From: Aristolochia californica
Taxonomy: Eukaryota > Streptophyta > Magnoliopsida > Piperales > Aristolochiaceae
Assembly: GCA_029961685.1 (NCBI GenBank)
Contig: JARWKL010000007.1
Coordinates: forward strand, 10,067,406-10,131,405
Direction of reading: 5' to 3'
DNA length: 64,000 nucleotides
This document shows, piece after piece, positions 1-15,519 of this stretch. A program made the position numbers and the translations under genes. The notes below the pieces were generated by a model, which saw only the letters and a list, made by a program, of their open reading frames with translations, ran no database searches and was not told the origin of the DNA. Every line of letters starts with the position of its first letter. The stretch's first letter is position 1.

Positions 1-3000
1 ATTTGATCCAACTCATGTTTTAAATTTGGATATGCATGCTTGAAACAAGTTAAAGATGCATATGACCTATGGATCCAAACCTCATGAAATTCTCAAGTTT
101 GGGTGCAGTGGGATATTTACCCGAGCCAAACAAGCCATTATTTTGCCCATTTACAAAAAAGATGATCTACCAATAATATATAATTGTAAAGTGATTTTTT
201 GGTCAATCTTGCATAATGGGCTATATTTTTGTAAGAAATGACTTATGGATTAGGAGTCCCTGACTTCCCCTTTTTTCCGACGTTTGCTAAACCTGAAATA
301 TAAAAACTAGAAAGAGTTTACAATTCCTAAAAGTTACATACACTTTTTGGAATTATCTCTCTCTACATTTGTGCATTTCCATTTTAGATGTATAACAAAA
401 TGAAATTTAAGAGTTTATGTATGCACAAAAATTAGAACAACAACAAATGTAAGCAAAGAAAATTTATTCACAAACCACAAATGAACACAAAAGTTTTGAT
501 TTCAAAGATTGGGAAATTCCACAAGTTCAACCTGATAGCTTGGAATTTTATAAGAAAGAGATTTCTAATTGATCCTGCACAAGTTTTAAATGTGGATATG
601 CATTCTTGAAATATATTTAAGATTCAGATGACCTATGGATCCAAACCTCATTCAATTCTCAAGTTTGGGTGTGGTGTGATATTTACCCGTGCCAAACCAG
701 CCATTATTTTGCCCTTTTACAAAAAATCTGATCGAAGAATCATAGATGATTGTAAAGTGATTTATCAGTCAATCATGCCTAACGGGCTCTATTTTTGTAA
801 AAAATGACATATGGATTGGGAGTTAACACTCAACTAAAAATTCCCCCGTCTCCCCCTTTTTTTTTCGACGATTGCAAAACCTAATATATAAAAACTAGTA
901 AGAGTTTACAATCCCTAAAAGGTATAGACACTTCTTGGAACTATATCTCTCTAAATTTGTGCATTTCCATTTTAGATGAATACTTTTTCCTTAAATCAAA
1001 ACTTGAGTTTTCACTTTCCCTATATCTCTCGTAAACAAAAAAGATAAGGCAAACAGATCACAACAAAAAGAAAATTTTAGAGTTTATGTCAGCAAAAAAT
1101 TTAGAACAACCACAAATGAAAGCAAAGAAAATTTATTCACACACCACAAATGAACACAAAAAGTTTTGATATCCAGGTTTGGGAAAATCCACCAGTTCAA
1201 CCATGATAGCTTTGAACTTTATAAGAAAGAGATTTCTAATTGATCCTGCACATGTTTTAAATGTGGATATACATGTTTGAAACATGTTAAAGATGCAGAC
1301 GAGCCATGGATCCAAACCTCATTAAATTCTCAAGTTTGGGTGCTGTGGGATATTTACCTGAGCCGAACAAGCTATTATTTTGCCCATTTACAAAAAAGTT
1401 GACCTAACAATCATAGATAATTGAAAAGTGATTTATTGGTCAATCATACGTAACGGGCTATATTTTTGTAGGAAATGACTTATGGATTGGGAGTCAACAC
1501 TCAGCTAAAAAGTCCCCCGCCTCCCCATTTTTTTTCCGGGCGATTGTAAAACCCTATAAATAAAAACTAGAAAGCGTTTACAGTGCAAAGAAGTTACAGA
1601 GACTTTTTGGAATTATCTCTCACCACATTTGAGCTTTTCCATTTTAGATATATACTTTTTCCATCAATCAAAACTTGACTTTCATTTTTCTCTTTATCAC
1701 TCGTAAGAAAAAAAGATAAGGCATATAGATCAAAACAAAATGAAAATTTTAGAGTTTATGTATGCAAAAAAATTTAGAACAACAACAAATGTAAGCAAAG
1801 AAAATTTATTCAGACACCAGAAATGAACACAAAAGTTTTAATATCCAAATTTGGGAATTTCCACAAGTTCAACCCTGATAGCTAGGAATTTTATAAAAAA
1901 GAGATTTCAAATTGATCCTGCACATGTTTTAAATGTGAATATGCATGCTTGAAACATGTCAAGGATGCAGATCACCTAAGGATCCAAACCTCAGTAAATT
2001 CTCAATTTTAGGTGTGGTGGGATGTTTACCCGAGCCAAACAAGCAATTATTTTGCCCATTTACAAAAAAGCTGACTTAACAATCATAGATGATTGTAAAG
2101 TGATTTATCGGTCAATCATGCGTAACGGGCTATATTTTTTTAAGAAATGACTTATGGATTGGGAGTTAACACTCAGCTAAATATTCCCCCACCTCCCCCT
2201 TTTTGTTCCCAACGATTGCGAAACCAGATATATAAAAACTAGAAAGAGTTTACAATCCCTAAAAGTTACAGACACTTTTTGGAATTATCTCCCTCTACAT
2301 TTGTGCATTTCCATTTTAGATGTACACTTTTTCCTTAAGTCAAAACATGAGTTTTCACTTTTCCCTTTATATCTCGTAAACAAAAAAGATAAGGCAAACA
2401 GATCACAACAAAATGAAAATTTTAGAGTTTGTGTATGCAAAAAATTTAGTTAAACAACAAATGTAAGCAAAGAAATTTTTTTGACACACCACAAATGCAC
2501 ACAAAAGTTTTGATATCCAAATTTGGGAAATTCCTATAGTTCAACCCATATAGCTTGGAATTTTATAAGAAAGAGATTTCTAATTGATCATGCACATGTT
2601 TTAAATCTGGATATATATGCTTGAAACAAGTTAAAGATGCAGATGACCTATGGATCCAAACCTCATTAAATTCTAGAGTTTTTGTGCGGTGGTATATTTA
2701 CCCGAGCCAAACAAGCCATTATTTTGCCCATATATAAAAAAGCTGACCTAATAATCATAGATGATTGTAAAGTGATTTATTGGTCTATCACGTGTAATAG
2801 GCTGTATTTTTGAAAGAAATGACTTATGGATTGGGAGTCTACTCTTAGCTTGAAATTCACCCGCCTCCCCCTTATTTTCGCAACGATTGCAAAATCTGAT
2901 ATATAAAAACTAGAAAGAGTCTACAACCTCCAAAATTTTCGGAGACTTTTTGGAATTATCTCTCTCTACATTTGTGCATTTCCATTTTAGATGTATACTT

Positions 3001-6000
3001 TTTCCTTAAATCAAAACATGAGTTTTCACTTTTCCCTTTATCTCTCGTAAAAAAAAAAAGATAAGGCAAACAGATCAGAACAAAATGATAATTTCAAAGT
3101 TCGTATTTCAAAAAAAATTTGAACAACAACAAATGTATGCAAAGAAAATTTATTCAAACACCATAAATAAATACAAAAGTTTTGATCTCAAAGTTTGGGA
3201 AATTCCACTAGTTCATCCCTGATAGCTTGGAATTTTATAAGAAAAAGATTTGTAATTGATCCTGCACATGTTTTAAATATTGATATGCATGCTTGAAACA
3301 TGTTAATGATGCAAATGACCTATGGATCCAAACCTCATTAAATTCTCAAGTTTGGGTGCGGTGGGATATTTACCCGAGCCAAACAAGCAATTATTTTGCC
3401 CATTTACAAAAAAGCTGACTTAACAATCATAGATGATTGTAAAGTGATTTATCGGTCAATCATGCTTAACGGGCTATATTTTTTTAAGAAATGACTTATG
3501 GATTGGGAGTTAACACTCAGCTAAATATTCCCCCACCTCCCCCTTTTTGTTCCCAACGATTGCGAAACTAGATATATAAAAACTAGAAAGAGTTTACAAT
3601 CCCTAAAAGTTACAGACACTTTTTGGAATTATCACCCTCTACATTTGTGCATTTCCATTTTAGATGTACACATTTTCCTTAAGTCAAAACATGAGTTTCC
3701 ACTTTTCCCTTTATATCTCGTAAACAAAAAAGATAAGGCAAACAGATCACAACAAAATGAAAATTTTAGAGTTTATGTATGCAAAAAATTTAGTTAAACA
3801 ACAAATGTAAGCAAAGAATTTTTTTGACACACCACAAATGCACACAAAAGTTTTCATATCCAAGTTTGGGAAATTCCAATAGTTCAACCCATATAGCTTG
3901 GAATTTTATAAAAAAGTGATTTCTAATTGATCATGCACATGTTTTAAATTTGGATGTATATGCTTGAAACAAGTTAAAGATGCAGATGACCTATGGATCC
4001 AAACCTCATTAAATTTTCAAGTTTTTGTGCGGTGGTATATTTACCCGAGCCAAACAAGACATTATTTTGCCCATATACAAAAACGCTGACCTAATAATCA
4101 TAAATGATTGTAAATTGATTTATCGGTCAATCACGTATAATAGGCTGTATTTTTTAAAGAAATGACTTATGGATTGGGAGTCTACTCTCAGCTTGAAATT
4201 CACCCGCCTCCCATTTTTTTTCGCAACGATTGCAAAATCTGATATATAAAAACTAGAAAGAGTCTACCATCTCCAAAATTTAGGGAGACTTTTTGGAACT
4301 ATCTCTCTCTACATTTGTGCACTTCCATTTTAGATGTATACTTTTTCCTTAAATCAAAACATGAGTTTTCACTTTTCCCTTTATCTCTCGTAAAAAAAAA
4401 AAAAGATAAGGCAAACAGATCAGATCAAAATGATAATTTCAGAGTTTGTATTCCAAAAAAAATTTGAACAACAACAAATGTATGCAAAGAAAATTTATTC
4501 AAACACCACAAATAAACACAAAAGTTTTGATCTCAAAGTTTGGGAAATTCCACTAGTTCAACCCTGATAGCTTGGAATTTTATAAGAAAGAGATTTGTAA
4601 TTGATCCTGCACATGTTTTAAATATTGATATGCATGCTTGAAACATGTTAAAGATGCAAATGACCAATGGATCCAAACCTCATTAAATTTTCAAGTTTGG
4701 GTGCGGTGGGATATTTACCCGAGTTAAACAAGCAATTATTTTGCCCATTTACAAAAAAGTTGACTTAACAATCATAGATGATTGTAAAGTGATTTATCGG
4801 TCAATCATGCTTAACGGGCTATATTTTTGTAAGAAATGACTTATGGATTGGGAGTTAACACTCAGCTAAATATTCCCCCACCTCCCCCTTTTTGTTCCCA
4901 ACGATTGCGAAACCAGATATACAAAAAGTAGAAAGAGTTTACAATCCCTAAAAGTTACAGACACTTTTTGGAATTATCTCCCTCTATATTTGTGCATTTC
5001 CATTTTAGATGTACACATTTTCCTTAAGTCAAAACATGAGTTTCCACTTTTCCCTTTATATCTCGTAAACAAAAAAGATAAGGCAAACAGATCACAACAA
5101 AATGAAAATTTTAGAGTTTATGTATGCAAAAAATTTAGTTAAACAACAAATGTAAGCAAAAAAAATTTTTGACACACCACAAATGTACACAAATGTTTTG
5201 ATATCCAAGTTTGGGAAATTCCAATAGTTCAACCCATATAGCTTGGAATTTTATAAGAAAGAGATTTCTAATTGATCATGCACATGTTTTAAATCTGGAT
5301 GTATATGCTTGAAACAAGTTAAAGATGCAGATGACCTATGGATCCAAACCTCATTAAATTTTCAAGTTTTTGTGCGGTGGTATATTTACCCGAGCCAAAC
5401 AAGCCATTATATTGCCCATATACAAAAACGCTGACCTAATAATCATAGATGATTGTAAAGTGATTTTTCGGTCAATCACGTGTAATAGGCTGTATTTTTG
5501 AAAGAAATGACTTATGGATTGGGAGTCTACTCTCAGCTTGAAATTCACCCGCCTCCCTTTTTTTTTTGCAACGATTGCAAAATCTGATATATAAAAACTA
5601 GAAAGAGTCTACAATCTCAAAAATTTACGAAGACTTTTTGGAATTATCTCTCTCTACATTTGTGCATTTCCATTTTAGATGTATACTTTTTCCTTAAATC
5701 AAAACATGAGTTTTTACTTTTCCCTTTATCTCTCGTAAAAAAAAAAAAAAGATAAGGCAAATAGATCAGAACAAAATGATAATTTCAGAGTTTGTATTTC
5801 AAAAAAAATTTGAACAACAACAAATGTATGCAAAGAAAATTTAGTCAAACACCACAAATAAACACAAAAGTTTTGATCTCAAAGTTTGGGAAATTCCCCT
5901 AGTTCAACCCTGATAGCTTGGAATTTTATAAGAAAGAGATTTGTAATTGATCCTGCACATGTTTTAAATATTGATATGCATGCTTGAAACATGTTAAAGA

Positions 6001-9000
6001 TGCAAATGACCTATGGATCAAAACCTCATTAAATTCTCAAATTTGGGTGCGGTGGGATATTTACCCGAGCCAAACAAGCAATTATTTTGCCCATTTACAA
6101 AAAAGATGACTTAACAATCATAGATGATTGTAAAGTGATTTATCGGTCAATCATGCGTAACAGACTATATTTTTGTAAGAAATGACTTATGGATTGGGAG
6201 TTAACACTCAGCTAAATATTCCCCCACCTCCCCCTTTTTGTTCCCAACGATTGCGAAACCAGATATATAAAAACTAGAAAGAGTTTACAATCCCTAAAAG
6301 TTATAGACACTTTTTGGAATTATCTCCCTCTACATTTGTGCATTTCCATTTTAGATGTACACTTTTTCCTTAAGTCAAAACATGAGTTTCCACTTTTCCC
6401 TTTATATATCGTAAACAAAAAAGATAAGGCAAACAGATCACAACAAAATGAAACTTTTAGAGTTTATGTATGCAAAAAATTTAGTTAAACAACAAATGTA
6501 AGCAAAGAAATTTTTTGACACACCACAAATGCACACAAAAGTTTTGATATCCAAGTTTGGGAAATTCCAATAGTTCAACCCATATTGCTTGGAATTTTAT
6601 AAGAAAGAGATTTCTAATTGATCATGCACATGTTTTAAATCTGGATGTATATGCTTGAAACAAGTTAAAGATGCAGATAACCTATGGATCCAAACCTCAT
6701 TAAATTTTCAAGTTTTTGTGCGGTTGTATATTTACCTGAGCCAAAAAAGCCATTATTTTGCCCATATTCAAAAACGCTGACCTAATAATCATAGATGATT
6801 TTAAAGTGATTTATCGGTCAATCACGTGTAATAGGCTGTATTTTTGAAAGAAATGACTTATGGATTGGGAGTCTACTCTCATCTTGAAATTCACCCACCT
6901 CCCCCTTTTTTTCGCAACGATTGCAAAATCTGGTATATAAAAACTAGAAAGGTCTACAATCTCCAAAATTTACGGAGACTTTTTGGAATTATCTCTCTCT
7001 ACATTTGTGCATTTCCACTTTAGATGTATACTTTTTCCTTAAATCAAAACATGAGTTTTCACTTTTCCCTTTATCTCTCGTAAAAAAAAAAAAGATAAGG
7101 CAAACAGATCAGAACAAAATGATAATTTCAGAGTTTGTATTTCAAAAAAAATTTGAACAACAACAAATGTATGCAAAGAAAATTTAATCAAACACCACAA
7201 ATAAACACAAAAGTTTTGATCTCAAAGTTTGGGAAATTCCACTAGTTCAACCCTGGTAGCTTGGAATTTTATAAGAAAGAGATTTGTAATTGATCCTGCA
7301 CATGTTTTAAATATTGATATGCATGCTTGAAACATGTTAAAGATGCAAATGACCTATGGATCCAAACCTCATTAAATTCTCAAGTTTGGGTGCGGTGGGA
7401 CATTTACCCGAGTTAAACAAGCAATTATTTTGCCCATTTACAAAAAAGCTGACTTAACAATCATAGATGATTGTAAAGTGATTTATCGGTCAATCATGCT
7501 TAACGGGCTATATTTTTGTAAGAAATTACTTATGGATTGGGAGTTAACACTCAGCTAAATATTCCCCCACCTCCCCCTTTTTGTTCCCAACGATTGCGAA
7601 ACCAAATATACAAAAACTAGAAAGAGTTTACAATCCCTAAAAGTTACAGACACTTTTTGGAATTATCTCCCTCTACATTTGTGCATTTCCATTTTAGATG
7701 TACACTTTTTCCTCAAGTCAAAACATGAGTTTTCACTTTTCCCTTTATATCTCGTAAACAAAAAAGATAAGGCAAACAGATCACAACAAAATGAAAATTT
7801 TAGAGTTTATGTATGCAAAAAATTTAGAACAACAACAAATGTAAGCAAAGAAAATTTATTCAGACACCAGAAATGAACACAAAAGTTTTAATATCCAAAT
7901 TTGGGAATTTCCACAAGTTCAACCCTGATAGCTAGGAATTTTATAAAAAAGAGATTTCAAATTGATCCTGCACATGTTTTAAATGTGAATATGCATGCTT
8001 GAAACATGTCAAGGATGCAGATCACCTAAGGATCCAAACCTCAGTAAATTCTCAATTTTAGGTGTGGTGGGATATTTACCCGAGCCAAACAAGCAATTAT
8101 TTTGCCCATTTACAAAAAAGCTGACTTAACAATCATAGATGATTGTAAAGTGATTTATCGGTCAATCATGCGTAACGGGCTATATTTTTTAAGAAATGAC
8201 TTATGGATTGGGAGTTAACACTCAGCTAAATATTCCCCCACCTCCCCCTTTCTGTTCCCAATGATTGCGAAACCAGATATATAAAAACTAGAAAGAGTTT
8301 ACAATCCCTAAAAGTTACAGACACTTTTTTGAATTATCTCCCTCTACATTTGTGCATTTCCATTTTAGATGTACACTTTTTCCTCAAGTCAAAACATGAG
8401 TTTTCACTTTTCCCTTTATATCTCGTAAACAAAAAAGATAAGGCAAGCAGATCACAACAAAATGAAAATTTTAGAGTTTATGTATGCAAAAAATTTAGTT
8501 AAACAACAAATGTAAGAAAAGAAATTTTTTTGACACACCACAAATGCACACAAAAGTTTTGATATCCAAGTTTGGGAAATTCCAATAGTTCAACCCATAT
8601 AACTTGGAATTTTATAAGAAAGAGATTTCTAATTGATCATGCACATGTTTTAAATCTGGATATATATGCTTGAAACAAGTTAAAGATGTAGATGACCTAT
8701 GGATCCAAACCTCATTAAATTCTCAAGTTTTTGTGCGGTGGTATATTTACCCGAGCCAAACAAGCCATTATTTTGCCCTGATACAAAAACGCTGACCTAA
8801 TAATCATAGATGATTGTAAAGTGATTTATCGGTCAATCATGCGTAATGGGCTATATTTTTTTAAGAAATGACATATGGATTGGGTGTCAACGCATCGCTA
8901 AATATTCCCCCGCCCCACCCTTTTTTTCTCGATGATTGCAAAAGCTGATAAGTAAAGACAAGAAAGAGTTTACAATCCATAAAAGTTATAGTCACTTTTT

Positions 9001-12000
9001 GGAATTATATCTTTCTACATTTGTTCATTTCCATTTTAAATGTATAATGTTTCCTTAAATCAAAACTTGAGTTTTCACTTTTACCTTTATCTGTCGTAAA
9101 CAAAAAAGATAAGGCAAACAGATCACAACAAAATAAAAAATTTAGAGTTTATGTATGCAAAAAAATTAGAACAACAACAAATGTAAGAAAATAAAATTTA
9201 TTCACACACCTCAAATGAACACAAAAGTTTTGCAATCCATGTTTGGGAAATGCCACTAGTTCAACCCTAATCGCTAGGAATTTTATAAGAAAGTGCTTTC
9301 TAATTGATCCTACACATGTTTTAAATGTGGATATACATGCTTGAAACATGTTAACGATGCAGATGACCTATGGATCCAAACCTCATTAAATTCTGAAGTT
9401 TGGGTGTGGTGGGATATTTACCCGAGCCAAACAATCCATTATTTTGCCCATTTTCAAAAAAAGCTGACCTAACAATCATAGATGATTGAAAAGTGATTTA
9501 TCGGTCAATCATTCGTAAAGGGTAATATTTTTGTAAGAAATGACTTAGGAATTGGGAGTCAATGCTCAGCTTAAAATTCCACCGCATCCCCCTTTTTTTC
9601 CCAATGATTGCAAAACCAGATATATAAAAAATAGAAAGAGTTTACAATCCCTAAAAGTTACATACACTTTTTCGAATTATTTCTCTCTACATTTGTGCAT
9701 TTCTATTTTAGATGTATACTTTTTACTTAAATCAAAACTTGAGTTTTCACTTATCCCATTTTCTTTCATAAACAAAATAGATAAGGCAAACAGATCACAA
9801 CAAAATGAAAATTTTAATGTTTATGGATGGAAAAAATTTAGAACAACAACAAATGTAAGCAAAGAAAATTTATTCACACACTCCAAATGAACACAAAAGT
9901 TTTGATATCCAAGTTTGGGAAATTCTACTATTTCAACCCTGATAGCTTGGAATTTTATAAGAAAGAGATTTCAAATTGATCATGCACATGTTTTAAATGT
10001 GGATATACATGCATGAAACATTTTAAAGATGCAGATGACCTATGGATCCAAACCTCATTAAATTCTAAAGTTTGGGTGCGGTGGCATATTTACATGAGCG
10101 AAACAATCCATTATTTTTCCCATATACAAAAAGCTGACCTAACAATCATAGATGAATGTAATGTGATTTATCAATCAATCATGCATAACGGGCTATATTT
10201 TTGTAAGAAAAGACTTATGGATTGGGAGTCAACACTCAGCTAAAAATTCCCCCGCCTCTCACTTTATTTCCCGACGATTGCAAAACCTTATATATAAAAC
10301 TAGAAAGAGTTTACAATCCCTAAAAGGAATAAACACTTCTTGGAACTATCTCTCTCTACATTTGTGCATTTCCAGTTTAGATGTATACTTTTTCCTTAAA
10401 TCAAAACTTGAGTTTTCACTTTTCCCTATATCTCTTGTAAACAAAAAAGATAAGGCAAACATATCACAAAAAAATGAAAATTTTAGAGTTTATGAATGCA
10501 AAATATTTAGAACAATAACAAATGAAAGCAAAGAAAATTTATTCACACACCTCAAATGAACACAAAAGTTTTGATATCCAAATTTGAAAACTCCACTAGT
10601 TCAACCCTGATTGCTTTGAATTTTATAATAAAGAGATTTCTAATTGATACTGCACATGTTTTAAATATAGATAAGCATGCTTGAAACATGTTAAAGATGC
10701 AGATGACCTATAGATCCAAACCTCATTAAATTCTCAAGTTTGGGTGCGGTGGGATATTTACCTGAGCCAAACAAGCCATTATAAAAGCCCATTTACAAAA
10801 AAAGTGACCTAACAATCATAGATGATAGTTAAGTGATTTATTGGTCAATCATGCATAACGGGCTATATTTTTGTAAGAAATGACTTATTGATTGGGAGTC
10901 AACACTCAACTACGAATTCCCTCACCTCCCCCTTTTTTCCCAATGATTGCAAACCTTTATATATAAAACCTAGAAAGAGTTTACAATCCCTAAAAGTTAT
11001 AGACACTTTTTGAAATTATCTTTCTCTACATTTGTGCATTTCCATTTTAGATGTACACTTTTTCCTTAAATCAAAACATGAGTTTTCACTTTTCCCTTTA
11101 TCTTTCGTAAACAAAAAAAGATAAGGCAAACAAATCACAATAAAATTAAAATGTTAGAGTTTATGTAAGCAAAAAATTTAGAACAACAACAAATGTAAGC
11201 AAAGAAAATTTATTTACACACAAGAAATGAACACAAAAGTTTTGATATCCAAGTTTGGGAAATTCCACTAGTTCAACCCTGATAGCTTGGAATTTTATAA
11301 TATAGAGATTTCCAATTGATCTTGCACATGTTTTAAATGTGGATATGCATGCTTGAAACATGTTAAAGATGCAGATGACCTATAGATCCAAACCTCATTA
11401 AATTATCAAGTTTGGGTGTGGTGGGATATTTACCTGAGCAAACGAAGCCATGACTTTGCCCATTTACAAAAAAGTTGACCTAATAATAATAGATGATTGT
11501 AAAGTTATTTATCTATCAATCATGCATAACGGGCTATATTTTTGTAAGAAACGACTTAGGGATTGGCAGTCAACACTCAGCTAAAAATTCCCCCGCCTCC
11601 CCATTTTTTTCCCAAGGATTGGAAAACCAGATTTATAAAAACTAGAAAGAGTTTACAATCCATAAAATTTACAGAAACTTTTTGGAATTATCTCTCTCTA
11701 CATTTGTGCATTTCCATTTTAGATGTATACTTTTTCCTTAAATCAAAACTTGAGTTTTCACTTTTCCCTATATCTCTCGTAAACCAAAAAGATAAGGCAA
11801 ACATATCACAACAAAATGAAAATTTAGAGGTTATGTATGCAAAAAATGTAAGCAAAGAAAATTTATTCACAAACCACAAATGAACACAAAATTTTTGATG
11901 TCCACGTTTGAGAAATTCCACTAGGTCAACCCTGATAGCTTATAATTTTATGAGAAAGAGATTTGTAATTGATAGTGCACATGTTTTAAATGTTGATATG

Positions 12001-15000
12001 CATGCTTGAAACATGTTAAAGATGCAGATGTCCTATGGATCCAAACCTCATTAAATTCTCAACTTTCAGTGCGGTGGGATATTTACCCGAGCCAAACAAG
12101 CCATTATTTTGCCCATTTACAAAAAAGCTGACCTAACAATCATAGATGATTGTAAAGTGATTCATCAGTCAATCATGTGTAACAGGCTATATTTTTTTAA
12201 GAAAAGAAATATGGATTGGGAGTCAAAACTTAGCTAAAAATTCTCCCGTGTCCCTCTTTTTTTCCTAACGATTGCAAAACCTGATATATAAAAAACCAGA
12301 AAAATTTTACAATCCCTAAAAGTTAGAGACACTTTTAGGAATTATCTCTCTCTACATTTGTGCATTTCCATTTTAAATTTGAACTTTTTCATTCTATGAA
12401 AATTTGAGTGTAATCAAAAAAGATAAGGCAAACAAATCACAACAAAATGAAAATTTTAGAGTTTATGTATGCAAAAAATTTAGAACAACAACATAACGGA
12501 CTATATTTTTGTAGGAAATCTCTTATGGATTGGGAGTTAACACTTGGCTAAAAATTCCCCCTCTGCCCCCATTTCTCGACGATTGCAAAACTTGATATAT
12601 AAAACAAGAAACAAGTTACAATCCCTAAAAGTTACAGACTCTTTTTGGAATTATCTCTCTCTAAATTTGTGTATTTCCATTTTAGATGTATACTTTTTCC
12701 TTAAATCAAAACTTGAGTTTTCACTTTTCCCTTTATCTCTCGTAAAAAAAAAAAAGATAAGGCAAACAAAATGAAAATTTTAGCTTCTACGTATGCAAAA
12801 AATTTAGAACAACAACAAATGTAAGCAAAGAAAATTTATTCACACACAAAAAATGAACACAAAAGTTTAGATATCCAAGTTTGGGATATTCCACTAGTTC
12901 AACCCTAATAGCTTCGAATTTACAAGAAAGAGATTTCTAATTGATCCTACACATATTTTAAATGTGGATATGCATGTTTGAAACATGTTAAAGATGCAAA
13001 TGACCAATGTATCCAAACCTCATTAAATTCTCAAGTTTGGGTGCGGTGGGATATTTACCCGAGACAAACAAGCCATTATTTTGCCCATTTACAAAATATC
13101 TGACCTGACAATCATAGATTATTGTAAAATGATTTATCAGCCAATCATGTGTAACGGTCTATATTTTTGTAATAAATGACTTATGGATTGGGAGTGAACA
13201 CTCACCTAAAACTTCCCCCGCCTCCCCCTTTTCCCAAAAATTGCAAAACATGATATATAAAAACTAAAAAGAATTTACAATCCCTAAAAGTTCCAGATAC
13301 TTTTTTGAATTATCTCTCTCTACATTTGTGCATTTCCATTTTAGATGTATACTTTTTCTAGAAATCAAAACTTGAGTTTTCACTTGTCCCTTTATCTCTC
13401 TTAAACAAAAAAGATAAGGCAAACAGATCACAACAAAATGAAAATTTTAAAATTTATGTGTGCAAAAAATTTAGAACAACAACAAATGTAAGCAAAGAAA
13501 TTTATTCACACACCACAAATAAACACAAAAGTTTTGATATCCAAGTTTGGGAAATTCCACTAGTTTAACACTGATAGCTTGGAATTTTTAGAAGAGAGTC
13601 ATTTCTAATTGATTCTACACATGTTCTAAATGTGTCTATGCATGCTTGAAACATGTTAAAGATGCAGATGACCTATGGATCCAAACCTCATTAAATTCTC
13701 TAGTTTGGGTGGGGGGGATATTTACCTGAGCCAAACAAGCCGTTATTTTGCCCATTTACAAAAGTTGACCTAACAATCATAGATGATTGTAAAGTGATTT
13801 ATCAGTCAATCATGTGTAACGGGCTGTATTTTTGTAAGAAATGACTTATGGATTGGTAATCAAAACTCGGCTAAAAACTCCCCCGCTTCCGCCTTTTCCC
13901 AGCGATTGCAAAACCTGATATATAAAAACTAGAAAGAGTTTACAATCCCTGAAAGTTACAGACACTTCTTGGAACTATCTCTCTCTACATTTGTGCATTT
14001 CCATTTTAAATGTATACTTTTTCCTTAAATCAAAACTTGAGTTTTCACCTTTCCCCTTATCTCTTGTAAACAAAAAAGATAAGGCAAACATAACACAACA
14101 AAATGAAAAATTTAGAGTTTATGTATGCAGAAAATTTAGAACAACAACATATGTGAGCAAAGAAAATTTATTCACACACCACAAATGAACACAAAAGTTT
14201 TGATATCCAAATTTGGGAAATTCCTCTATTTCAACCCTTATAGCTTGGAATTTTATAAGAAAGAGATTTCTAATTGATCCTACACATTATTTAAATGTGG
14301 ATATTCATGCTTGAAACATGTTAAAGATGCAGATGACCAATGGATCCAAACCTCATTAAATTCTCAAGTTTGGGTGCTGTGGGATATTTACCCAGGCCAA
14401 ACAAACCATTATTTTTCCCATTTACAAAATAGCTGACCTAACAATCATAGATTATTGTAAAGTGATTTATCGGTCAATCATGCGTAACGGGCTATATTTT
14501 AATAAGAAATGACTTATGGTTTGGGAGTTAACATTCAGATAAAAATTTCCCCACCTCCCCCTTTTCCAGACGTTTGCAAAACTTCATATATATAAACTAA
14601 AAATATTTTACAATCCCAATAAGTTACAAACACTTTTTGGAATTATCTCTCTCTACATTTGTGCATTTCAATTTTAGATATATATTTTTTCCTTAAATCA
14701 AAACTTGAGTTTTCACTTTTCCCTTTACCTCTCGTAAACAAAAAAGATAAGGCATACAAATCATAAAAAAATGAAAATTTTTGAGTTTATTTGTGCAAAA
14801 AATTAAGAACAACAACAAATGTAAGCAAAGAAAATTTATTCACACACCTCAAATGTACACAAAAGTTTTGATATACAAGTTTAGGAAATTCCTCTAGTTC
14901 AACCTTGATAACTTGTAATTTTATAAGAAAGAGATTTCTAATTGATCCGACACATGTTTTAAATGTGGATATGCATGCTTGAAACATGTTAAAGATGCAG

Positions 15001-15519
15001 ATTACCTATGGATTCAAACGTCAATAAATTCTCAAGTTTGGGTGCGGTGGGATATTTACCCGAGCCAAACAAGCCATTATTTTGCGCATTAGAAAAAAAC
15101 TTGACCTAACAATCATAGATGATTGTAATGTGATTTATCGGTCAATCATGTGTAACGGGCTATATTTTTGTAAGAAATGACTTATGGATTGGGAGTCAAC
15201 ACTCAGCGAAAAGTTCCCCCACCTCCCCCTTTTCCCGATGATTATAAAACCTGATATATAAAAACTAGAAAGAGTTTAGTATCCCTAAAAGTTACAGACA
15301 CTTTTTGGAATTATCTCTCTCTACATTTTTGCATTTTCATTTTAGATGTATACTTTTTCCTTAAATCAAAACTAGAGTTTTCACTTTTCCTTTTATCTCT
15401 CGTAAACAAAAAAGATAAGGCAAACAGATCACAACAAAATAAAAATTTTAGAGTTTATGTATGCAAAATTTTAGAACAACAACAAATGTACGGAAAGATA
15501 ATTTATTCACACACCACAA
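1..15519. repeat. Tandem satellite array, subfamily I (unit about 672 bp)
   Basis: About 22 head-to-tail units of an AT-rich sequence. The landmark GATCCTGCACATG recurs near 1241, 1914, 3258, 4603, 5949, 7292, 7964, 9306, 11319 and 14277, at multiples of about 672 bp. Each unit carries, in order: this landmark, a GGTGGGATATTTACCCGAGC segment, a C-rich box (CCCCC-GCCTCCCCC), a TATATAAAAACTAGAAAG box, a pyrimidine-rich segment and a GATAAGGCAAACAGATCACA segment. The first unit, near 5-573, is about 110 bp short. Short open frames of 60-112 codons recur at the same places in many units, but stops and frameshifts break most of them, so I do not call genes. Units differ by roughly 5-15% by eye. 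No transposon is seen inside. Confidence 0.95.
1914..8640. repeat. Higher-order repeat: 1.345-kb A/B dimers within a 6.05-kb nine-unit repeat
   Basis: Within subfamily I, two unit types alternate. Type B has GATCATGCACATG and a TTAGTTAAACAAC variant, with starts at 2586, 3929, 5274 and 6620. Type A has GATCCTGCACATG followed by TTTTAAATATTGATATGC, with starts at 3258, 4603, 5949 and 7292. Spacing is 1343-1346 bp for each type. A third type, C, recognised by GTCAAGGATGCAGATCACC, occurs at 1914 and again at 7964, 6050 bp or nine units apart, and is followed by a type B unit each time (2586 and 8635). Like types are closer to each other than to their immediate neighbours, which is the signature of recent array expansion by unequal exchange or replication slippage. 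Confidence 0.85.

Noticed and set aside
1..15519. CRISPR-like array
   Set aside because: The repeats are contiguous units of about 672 bp without short repeats and unique spacers, and the sequence is eukaryotic.
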